This document shows positions 14,263 through 20,259 of a stretch of 20,259 nt of DNA, piece after piece (the first letter of the stretch is position 1; each line of letters starts with the position of its first letter). The position numbers and the translations under genes were made by a program. Under the pieces are notes generated by a model. The model ran no database searches. It was not told the origin of the DNA and was given only the letters and a program-made list of their open reading frames with translations. This DNA comes from Clostridia bacterium (lineage in GTDB: Bacteria; Bacillota; Clostridia; Oscillospirales; CAG-272). The stretch covers positions 1 to 20,259 of the forward strand of contig JAFYRH010000276.1 of NCBI GenBank assembly GCA_017559555.1. The letters run 5' to 3'.

Positions 14263-15414
14263 ATGAAAGTTGTATTGGAAAACGTAACAAAGATCTTCCC
14301 CCCCCGTAACAAACGCGAGAAGGAATTCATGGCGGTAAATGATTTTACCTTCACAGTTCCGGATGGCAAGCTGATTGGTCTGCTTGGCCCCTCCGGCTGT
14401 GGTAAGAGTACCACACTCTACATGATTAGCGGATTGCAAAAGGTTTCGGGCGGTAAGATCTACTTTGGTGATAACGATGTCACCAACCTCCCGGCAGAAA
14501 GCCGCGGAGTCGGTCTTGTATTCCAAAACTACGCACTCTACCCCCACCTCACGGTTAAGCAGAACATTTTGTTCCCTCTGCAAAACCTCAAGGGCTCTGA
14601 AAAGCTCTCTAAAAAAGAGATGCTGGAAAGAGCTTACCAAGCGGCAAAGCTGGTACAACTCGAAGAGTTGATGGAGAGAAAGCCCAACGCACTCTCCGGT
14701 GGTCAGCAACAACGTGTTGCTATCGCTCGTGCTCTCGTAAAAATGCCCGGCGTGCTCCTCTTGGACGAACCTCTCTCCAACCTCGACGCGCGTCTGCGTT
14801 TGCAAACACGTGAAGAGATCCGCCGCATCCAAAAGGAAACCGGCATCACCACCATTTTCGTAACCCACGACCAAGAAGAAGCTATGAGCATCTCCGATAT
14901 GATCGTTGTTATGAGAGACGGTGTTATTCAACAGGTGGGCAAGCCTCAAGACGTTTATGATAACCCCACCAACCTGTTTGTTGCAAAGTTCTTGGGTACT
15001 CCTCCCATCAACGTATTCAACGGCGAAGTTAAGGGCGGCAAGCTCTACATCGGTGAAGAGTGCGTTCTCGAAGTTGCCGGCGTAGCCGATCAACCCGTGA
15101 CCGTTGGCATTCGTCCCGAGGGCTTCATCCCCGCAGAAGACGGTGCTATGACATGCAACCTCACCAACCTTGAAATTATGGGCCGTGACGCAAGCGTTGT
15201 TGCAACACATCCCGCATCCTGCAACCCCACCATTCGTTCCATTATCGACGGTGACTGCAAGATCGATACCGCTTCTGCAACCGTTCGTTACAACCTCAAG
15301 CCCCACAAGGTATTCTTGTTTAGCAAAGAGAACGAGAAGCGCATTGAAGTTGCCGCTCAAAACAACGACGACTTTTTGACCGCTGCTCTGAAGTTGAAGT
15401 ATTCCAAATCTTGA
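14263..15414 (+). CDS. Carbohydrate ABC transporter ATPase (CUT1, MsmX/UgpC/MalK-like)
   Basis: This is the ATP-hydrolysing subunit of a sugar importer, acting as a dimer at the inner face of the membrane. The 383-residue protein has Walker A GPSGCGKST (42-50), Q-loop Q88 in VFQNYALYPHLTV, signature LSGGQQQRVAIARAL (144-158), Walker B LLLDEP (165-170) and H-loop H202 in FVTHDQEEAMS. From about residue 235 (NPTNLFVAKFLGTPPINVF) it has the TOBE-type C-terminal domain typical of MalK relatives, with VGIRPEGF inside. AAAGGAAG precedes the ATG. The next gene, a permease, starts 11 bases after its stop. In many Bacillota this ATPase is encoded away from its permeases; here it leads the operon. Substrate cannot be read from this subunit. 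Confidence 0.95.
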   Translation: MKVVLENVTKIFPPRNKREKEFMAVNDFTFTVPDGKLIGLLGPSGCGKSTTLYMISGLQKVSGGKIYFGDNDVTNLPAESRGVGLVFQNYALYPHLTVKQNILFPLQNLKGSEKLSKKEMLERAYQAAKLVQLEELMERKPNALSGGQQQRVAIARALVKMPGVLLLDEPLSNLDARLRLQTREEIRRIQKETGITTIFVTHDQEEAMSISDMIVVMRDGVIQQVGKPQDVYDNPTNLFVAKFLGTPPINVFNGEVKGGKLYIGEECVLEVAGVADQPVTVGIRPEGFIPAEDGAMTCNLTNLEIMGRDASVVATHPASCNPTIRSIIDGDCKIDTASATVRYNLKPHKVFLFSKENEKRIEVAAQNNDDFLTAALKLKYSKS

Positions 15415-15425
15415 GGTGAAACGCT

Positions 15426-16367
15426 ATGGTAGGAAGTAAAAAACCGTGGAAAGCGTGGTTATACCTTTCCCCCGCCATCGTGCTTTTGCTGATCTTTACC
15501 GTTTGGCCGATCATCAACACGGTTCGCATGGCCTTCCTAGAAGGTTATAACGCCTTGGCTGTTGCGGGCGGCAAAAAATTCGAATTTGGTTTTGCTAACT
15601 TTGTAAACGTTATCGAATACAGGGACTTCGTCACCTGTTTGAAGAATACCGTTTTACTGTGCGTACTGACTGTTCCGATTTCCACCTTCTTGGCATTGGT
15701 TATTTCGGTTTGTCTTAACGCAATCAAACCCTTTAGAAGAATGTTGCAAACAATCTTCTTCCTCCCCTACGTAACCAACTCCATTGCAATCGGTATGGTA
15801 TTCGCTGCAATGTTCAATATGGTTGGACGTAACATCGGCGGTAAAAACGAATTGATTTTGACCGCAGGTATCATCAACAATGTTATCGAGTTCTTTGGCG
15901 GTCAAGCCATCAACTGGATTAACAAAGGCTCCTCTGAGGTAGCCAACATGACCGTTATGGTTATCTACATTGTTTGGAACGCACTCCCCTTCAAGATTCT
16001 CGTACTCTTGGGCGGCTTGCAAAGCGTCAACAAGCAATACTACGACGCTGCAAAGGTAGACGGCACTTCCCGTCTGCGCACTTTCACCCGTATTACCGTT
16101 CCGCTTCTTTCTCCCATGATCACCTACGTTGTTATCACGGGCTTTATTGGCGGATTTAAGGAATACTCCAGCATTGTTGGTATCTTCGGCGAAAAGATGG
16201 GTCCCACAAGTAACCCCTACCGCTTGGATACAATGGTCGGATTTATCTATCGAGATTTGGCCAACCAACAAGGCCGCGCCAGTGCCGCAGCTCTGATCCT
16301 GTTTGGAATCATCTTCGTAGTTACAATGCTGAATCTCTATATCAGCAAAAAGAACACACACTATTAA
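15426..16367 (+). CDS. Carbohydrate ABC transporter permease, MalF/UgpA-like
   Basis: One of two membrane subunits of the CUT1 importer. The 313-residue protein has about six membrane helices, the first at residues 11-34 (WLYLSPAIVLLLIFTVWPII), then about 72-98, 108-130, 172-196, 232-250 and 288-306. The cytoplasmic EAA loop that contacts the ATPase is YYDAAKVDGTSRLRTFTRIT (205-224), followed by VPLLSP. GAGGTGA lies before the ATG at 15426. The second permease begins 12 bases after its stop. The N-terminus is short, as in UgpA or LacF types, and lacks the extra helices of enterobacterial MalF. Confidence 0.93.
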   Translation: MVGSKKPWKAWLYLSPAIVLLLIFTVWPIINTVRMAFLEGYNALAVAGGKKFEFGFANFVNVIEYRDFVTCLKNTVLLCVLTVPISTFLALVISVCLNAIKPFRRMLQTIFFLPYVTNSIAIGMVFAAMFNMVGRNIGGKNELILTAGIINNVIEFFGGQAINWINKGSSEVANMTVMVIYIVWNALPFKILVLLGGLQSVNKQYYDAAKVDGTSRLRTFTRITVPLLSPMITYVVITGFIGGFKEYSSIVGIFGEKMGPTSNPYRLDTMVGFIYRDLANQQGRASAAALILFGIIFVVTMLNLYISKKNTHY

Positions 16368-16379
16368 GGAGGTGGCGAT

Positions 16380-17330
16380 ATGACAGATCAAAAGAATTTT
16401 GCTGTTTTTGAGGCAGATATTCAAAAGGCGCAAGCACGTCAACGCGTTGTTCGCATTGCCGTACAAGTCTTCTTGTATCTCTTCCTCATCATTATGGCTC
16501 TGATTGTTATCTTCCCCTTCTACTTCATGCTGATCTCCTCTGTAAAGGATTTGGCAGAGTACCGTTTGCCGGTGCAAACTCTGTGGCCCAATAAGATTAT
16601 TCTCCATAACTATATTGAGGCATTCCACACTGCTAACCTCGGCACACTCTTCTCCAACACACTGTATGTTGGTATCGTTTCCACCATTCTCTCCCTGATC
16701 ATCACCGTTATCACCGCGTTTGTTTTTGCAAGACTTGAATTCAAGGGCAAAAACGCAATGTTTGCCGCTTTGTTGGCAACCATGATGATTCCCGGTGAAT
16801 TGTTCACCATTACCAACTACCAAACCATCAGTAACTTCCTCGGTTTGAGAACGTTGGGTCGTGAGCTCGGTTCCAAAGACCTGATTGCATTGGGTGACTG
16901 GAAAAACACCTTTACCGTTTTGATCGTTCCTTTCTTGGTTAGTGTATTCTACATTTACCTGCTCCGCCAAAACTTCCTGCAAATTCCCAACGAGTTGTAT
17001 TTGGCAGCAAAGGTAGACGGCACAAGCGACATCAAGTACCTTTGGAAGGTTATGATCCCCCTGGCACTCCCCACTCTCATCTCCATTACTATTTTGAAGA
17101 TGATGGGCGCGTGGAACTCCTACATGTGGCCCAGATTGGTTGCAAACGATGAAGCGCACCGACTAATTACAAACGGTTTACGTACCGCCTTTACTTCAGT
17201 AGAAGGCGACGTTAACATTCCCGTACAAATGGCAGCGGTTGCCATTGTATCCGCCCCCCTCTTCCTCGTATTCGTATTCCTTCGTAAGTATATTATGAAG
17301 GGCGTTTCGAGAAGCGGTATTAAGGGCTAA
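16380..17330 (+). CDS. Carbohydrate ABC transporter permease, MalG/UgpE-like
   Basis: Second membrane subunit of the importer. The 316-residue protein has a hydrophilic N-terminus (about 22 residues), helices at about 24-54, 90-117, 124-146, 180-198, 230-250 and 283-302, and the EAA loop ELYLAAKVDGTSDIKYLWKV (205-224) followed by MIPLALP. The C-terminal GVSRSGIKG resembles the conserved MalG/UgpE tail that contacts the ATPase. A strong AAGGAGGTGG site precedes the ATG. The EAA loops of the two permeases share AAKVDGTS, as usual for this family. The solute-binding gene follows after 82 bases that contain a hairpin. Confidence 0.93.
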   Translation: MTDQKNFAVFEADIQKAQARQRVVRIAVQVFLYLFLIIMALIVIFPFYFMLISSVKDLAEYRLPVQTLWPNKIILHNYIEAFHTANLGTLFSNTLYVGIVSTILSLIITVITAFVFARLEFKGKNAMFAALLATMMIPGELFTITNYQTISNFLGLRTLGRELGSKDLIALGDWKNTFTVLIVPFLVSVFYIYLLRQNFLQIPNELYLAAKVDGTSDIKYLWKVMIPLALPTLISITILKMMGAWNSYMWPRLVANDEAHRLITNGLRTAFTSVEGDVNIPVQMAAVAIVSAPLFLVFVFLRKYIMKGVSRSGIKG

Positions 17331-17341
17331 TTTATCCACCG

Positions 17342-17370
17342 ATAATAACAGCTCCATTGGCTGTCATTAT
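17342..17370 (+). other. Intercistronic hairpin between permease and binding-protein genes
   Basis: ATAAT-A-ACAGC (17342-17352) pairs with GCTGT-C-ATTAT (17360-17370) around a 7-base loop, with one mismatch. No T-run follows on the plus strand, so it is not a terminator. Position suggests an mRNA processing or 3'-end protection structure that could let the binding-protein message outlast the permease message. Confidence 0.5.
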
Positions 17371-17412
17371 AAAAAACAAAACACACAAGATAAGAAAGAG
17401 AGGAATCTTACC

Positions 17413-18846
17413 GTGAAAAGAAAAATCATTTCCCTTTTGTTGGCAATTACATTGCTGGCACTCCCCCTTTTGACTGCTACCTCCTGTGATCTGTTGGGCG
17501 GCGGCAAAAACAACGGCGACGGCGAATTGAAGGAAGGCCAAGTTAAAGTTGTTTTCTACCACACCATGGGCGAAGCTCTCCGCACTGTGCTTGATAAGTA
17601 CATTGTAGAATTCAACAAGCTGTATCCCGATATCATTATCGAGCACAAGCAAGTTGGCGGTTATGATGACGTTCGCGAGCAAATCAAGACCGAAATCACC
17701 GTTGGCGACCAACCCAACCTCGCTTACTGCTATCCCGACCACGTAGCAGCATACAACATCGCTTATGCTGTTAAGCCCCTTGACGAGCTCATTTCCTCCA
17801 CCAAGGTTATCACCCGTGCAGACGGCACCACCGAAACCCTCGGCTTGACCCAAGCTCAAATCGATGACTTCATCGATGCTTTCTACGCAGAAGGCGCTGT
17901 ATACGGTGACGGCAAGATGTACACTCTTCCCATGTCCAAGTCCACCGAAGTTCTTTACTACAACAAGACATTCTTTGATGCAAACGGCCTCGTTCCTCCC
18001 ACAACCTGGGACGAAATGGAAGTTCTTTGCGAAAAGCTGTTGGAACTCGACCCCGACTGCATCCCCTTCGGTTATGACTCTGAAGGCAACTTCTTCATCA
18101 CCATGTGCGAACAACTTGGCACTCCCTACACCAGCGCAACCGGCGACCTCTTCCTCTTCGACAACGCTGAAAACCGCGCATTCGTAGAAAAGTTCCGTAG
18201 CTGGTACGAAAAGGGCTACTTTGAAACCGGCGAACTCTCCGGTGTTAGCTACACCTCCGGTCTGTTCACAAAGGCTCCCGCAGAAGAAGGCAACTGCTAC
18301 ATGTGTATCGGTTCCTCCGGCGGTGCAAACCACCAAAAGCCCAAGAATGATGACGGTACCTACAAGTTTGAAGTTGGTATCACCTCCATTCCTCAAGTTG
18401 ACCCCTCCAACCCCAAGGTAATCTCTCAAGGTCCTTCTCTCTGCATCTTTGATAAGGCAGATCCCGCAGAAGTTGAAGCTACTTGGCTCTTCGCTAAGTT
18501 CCTCACCACCAACGTTGACTTCCAAGCAGAATTCAGCATGACCTCCGGTTACATGCCCGTTCTCGAAAGCGTTAAGGATCACCCCGTATACGCAGCAGAG
18601 CTCGAAGCAGCAAACGGCAAGGAAGGTTTGACCCTCTTGACCGCTAAAGTTGCTCTTGAACAAGCAAACGCATACTACACCTCCCCTGCATTCAACGGTT
18701 CTTCTACCGCTCGTGACCAAGTTGGTCTCTTGATGCAACAAGCACTTCCTCTCACCGCAGAAAAGGACGGCGATGTTGCCGCTAAGATTAAAGCTCTGTT
18801 CGAAGACGCTATCTACAAGTGCAAATACGACGCAGGCTTGCAATAA
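17413..18846 (+). CDS. Extracellular solute-binding lipoprotein, family 1 (carbohydrate ABC importer)
   Basis: Captures the substrate outside the cell and delivers it to the two permeases encoded upstream. The 477-residue protein starts with GTG at 17413, has GAGAGGA upstream, a basic MKRK, a hydrophobic stretch, and the lipobox ATSC with C25 as the lipid-anchored residue, followed by a Gly/Asn-rich linker. The mature part shows family 1 traits: VKVVFYHTMGEALRTVLDKY near residue 45, then FNKLYPDIIIE, EVLYYNKTFFDANGLVPPTT and WDEMEVLCEKLLELD. Many codons end in C and the gene looks tuned for high expression, as usual for binding proteins. The substrate is unknown; an oligosaccharide or glycerol-phosphate-like compound is plausible. 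It lies last of the four transporter genes, an unusual order. Confidence 0.93.
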   Translation: MKRKIISLLLAITLLALPLLTATSCDLLGGGKNNGDGELKEGQVKVVFYHTMGEALRTVLDKYIVEFNKLYPDIIIEHKQVGGYDDVREQIKTEITVGDQPNLAYCYPDHVAAYNIAYAVKPLDELISSTKVITRADGTTETLGLTQAQIDDFIDAFYAEGAVYGDGKMYTLPMSKSTEVLYYNKTFFDANGLVPPTTWDEMEVLCEKLLELDPDCIPFGYDSEGNFFITMCEQLGTPYTSATGDLFLFDNAENRAFVEKFRSWYEKGYFETGELSGVSYTSGLFTKAPAEEGNCYMCIGSSGGANHQKPKNDDGTYKFEVGITSIPQVDPSNPKVISQGPSLCIFDKADPAEVEATWLFAKFLTTNVDFQAEFSMTSGYMPVLESVKDHPVYAAELEAANGKEGLTLLTAKVALEQANAYYTSPAFNGSSTARDQVGLLMQQALPLTAEKDGDVAAKIKALFEDAIYKCKYDAGLQ

Positions 18847-18865
18847 TTAAAAAACATTATAATTT

Positions 18866-20254
18866 ATGATGAACAAAAATTCTCAAAAAGGGCGGGTAAC
18901 CCCCGCCCTGAGGATGACTCGTGTATTGGCACTTATCGTGGCAATGCTGATGCTTTTGCCTTGTGTAGTTGCTTGTAACAAAGACAACAATCCCGAGCAA
19001 TCGCAACGCGAACACGTTGACTACGTAGCCAACACCAAATTGGATATGTCATCCGAAAGCCTCAAAATTGAGGCAACTGTAAAAACTTACATCGACGGTG
19101 ATACCACTCACTTCTTTGTAAACGACTCCAAAGCATTCCCCGAGGGTTACCTCAAAGCAAGATATCTTGCAATCGATACACCTGAATCCACAGGTAAAAT
19201 TGAAGCTTGGGGCAAAACCGCCGCAAGCTTCACCAAAGAAAAGTTGAAGAACGCTTCCGCAATTATGTTGGAATCCGATACCGGTGTTTGGAACACCGAT
19301 AGCAACGACCGTTACCTCCTTTGGGTATGGTACAAGCCCGATGCAAACAGTGATTGGCGTAACCTCAACATTGAAATTCTGCAAAACGGCTATGCTTATG
19401 CATCCAACTCCGGTCAAAACCGTTACGGTTCCACCTGTATGGCCGCACTGAACCAAGCTGACGCAGAAGATCTCTACGTACACTCCAGCGAAAAAGACCC
19501 CTCTTACCCCTACGATTCGGCGACACTTGTCTCCATTAAGGAGCTCCGCAACAATCCCGCAGATTATGAGGGTGCGAAGGTTGCTATTTCCGGTATTATC
19601 GCACAAAACACTGCAAGCGGTCTCTATCTCGAAGAGTTTGATGCAGAAGATGAGCAATACTACGGAATGTACGTTTACTACGGATACAACCTGCCTGCAA
19701 GTGCAAGCAGATTTATCCAAACCGGTAACGAGGTTTACTACGTTGGTATCTTCCAATATGCTACCGCAGTAGACGCTTACCAAATCGGCGGCATCGAGTA
19801 CGATGTAATGAAGCCGGGTGATCCCGCTTACACACACTTGATTGCAAAAGATCAAACCGTGGCTTACACTCCCTGCGAAATCGCTGACATCACCACCGGT
19901 GAAACAAAGGTTTCCTCTCCCGACGGAGACGTTGTAACCACCTACAAGGGCAATTTCTCTGCTCTGCACACCTCCGTTTCTCTTGAGGGCTTGAAGGTTG
20001 TTGGCACTTCCACCACCCAAGACCCCGAAAGCAAAAACTACGGTGCAATTTCCTTGAAGTGCGAAAAGGATGGCAAAACCATCACCGTTCGTACCATCGT
20101 TCTCTATGAGGACGGTCAATTGGTTACTGCTGAAAGATTTGAAGGCATGACCATTGACGTAAAGGGCGTTGTTGACGCCTACACCCCCGAAGGATCGACC
20201 GAAGCACAAATCCAAGTAAAGGTATTTACGGTCGATGCAATCACCATTCACTGA
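18866..20254 (+). CDS. Secreted lipoprotein with staphylococcal-nuclease domain and OB-fold-like C-terminal region
   Basis: A 462-residue predicted surface lipoprotein: hydrophobic signal from about residue 18, then lipobox VVAC with C37. The SNase domain covers about 68-205 and keeps the residues that matter in S. aureus nuclease: D78 and D80 in YIDGDTTHF, R99 and D104-TPE-107 in ARYLAIDTPES, and R149 in NDRYLLWVWY. It may therefore be an active calcium-dependent nuclease. The rest, about 220-462, looks like two beta-rich OB-type modules: VAISGIIAQNTASGLYLEEF near 239-258 and LEGLKVVGTSTTQ onward with MTIDVKGVVDAYT near 428-440. That combination recalls secreted nucleases such as YhcR. The gene starts 19 bases after the binding-protein stop without a clear ribosome site. 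A later ATG at 18914 has GAGG directly abutting and seems worse. Confidence 0.85.
   Translation: MMNKNSQKGRVTPALRMTRVLALIVAMLMLLPCVVACNKDNNPEQSQREHVDYVANTKLDMSSESLKIEATVKTYIDGDTTHFFVNDSKAFPEGYLKARYLAIDTPESTGKIEAWGKTAASFTKEKLKNASAIMLESDTGVWNTDSNDRYLLWVWYKPDANSDWRNLNIEILQNGYAYASNSGQNRYGSTCMAALNQADAEDLYVHSSEKDPSYPYDSATLVSIKELRNNPADYEGAKVAISGIIAQNTASGLYLEEFDAEDEQYYGMYVYYGYNLPASASRFIQTGNEVYYVGIFQYATAVDAYQIGGIEYDVMKPGDPAYTHLIAKDQTVAYTPCEIADITTGETKVSSPDGDVVTTYKGNFSALHTSVSLEGLKVVGTSTTQDPESKNYGAISLKCEKDGKTITVRTIVLYEDGQLVTAERFEGMTIDVKGVVDAYTPEGSTEAQIQVKVFTVDAITIH
18890..18908. other. GC-rich hairpin inside the 5' end of the nuclease gene
   Basis: GGGCGGG (18890-18896) and CCCGCCC (18902-18908) form a perfect 7-bp stem with a 5-base loop. 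On the minus strand it is followed by five Ts and reads like an intrinsic terminator; on the plus strand no T-run follows. It sits in codons 9-15 of the annotated start, or just before the alternative start at 18914. Confidence 0.55.
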
Positions 20255-20259
20255 ATTTA

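Noticed and set aside
14233..15360. A 375-codon minus-strand open frame opposite the transporter ATPase
   Set aside because: The sense frame carries every ABC ATPase motif; the antisense product has none of any kind.
15654..17159. A 501-codon minus-strand open frame across both permeases
   Set aside because: It spans two clear genes and their junction, has Asn/Gln/Cys-rich low-complexity composition, and reflects codon bias of the sense strand.
17332..18843. A 503-codon open frame on the minus strand opposite the solute-binding gene
   Set aside because: It is the antisense of a well-supported lipoprotein gene, is rich in Cys/Val/Gly as expected for a mirrored frame, lacks a ribosome site and resembles no family.
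19049..20251. A 400-codon minus-strand open frame opposite the nuclease lipoprotein
   Set aside because: The sense frame has a lipobox and intact SNase residues; the antisense frame has neither a start signal nor recognisable domains.
1..20259. CRISPR arrays, tRNA or rRNA genes, insertion sequences, phage genes or toxin-antitoxin pairs
   Set aside because: No spaced direct repeats, cloverleaf, transposase, integrase or typical toxin-antitoxin pair was seen; the window reads as metabolic core genes plus one importer.

Overview
The window looks like chromosomal DNA from an anaerobic member of the Bacillota, probably an uncultured gut-type Clostridia of the Oscillospirales kind. The support is indirect: strong AGGAGG-type ribosome binding sites, a short-form HisG paired with HisZ, a YerC/TrpR-like regulator heading the his operon, a stand-alone PurO-type IMP cyclohydrolase, a ZTP riboswitch, and lipoprotein-anchored solute binding. 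No taxonomic marker gene is present. Gene order is compact, with many ATGA stop/start overlaps, and there is no insertion sequence, tRNA, rRNA or CRISPR array.

Region 1 (1-204) is non-coding and holds two inverted copies of a GC-rich palindromic repeat. Region 2 (205-5242, minus strand) is a purine operon in the order purE, purF-like, purM, purN, purO, unknown 160-residue gene. It is read from a consensus sigma-A promoter through a ZTP/ZMP riboswitch that overlaps an intrinsic terminator. The PurF-like protein keeps its PRPP site and its presumed iron-sulfur cysteines but lacks the N-terminal catalytic cysteine.

Region 3 (5369-13200, plus strand) is a histidine operon in the order TrpR-like regulator, hisZ, hisG, hisD, hisC, hisB, hisH, hisA, hisF, hisIE, closed by an intrinsic terminator. 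It covers the pathway from PRPP to histidine except for histidinol-phosphate phosphatase. The two operons diverge from a shared region of about 125 bp between their -35 boxes. They are metabolically linked: both consume PRPP, and HisH/HisF releases AICAR (ZMP), the precursor of the ligand sensed by the purine riboswitch and the starting point for the last two steps to IMP.

Region 4 (13201-14211) is an RDD-family membrane protein with its own promoter and a structured GC-rich leader. Region 5 (14263-20254) is a complete CUT1-type carbohydrate ABC importer, unusual in order (ATPase first, binding protein last), followed by a secreted lipoprotein carrying a staphylococcal-nuclease domain and an OB-fold-like C-terminal half.

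Nothing here is clearly a new defence or mobile system. The best candidates for new biology are the cysteine-less PurF-like protein, the unknown gene translationally coupled to purO, and the nuclease lipoprotein behind the sugar importer.
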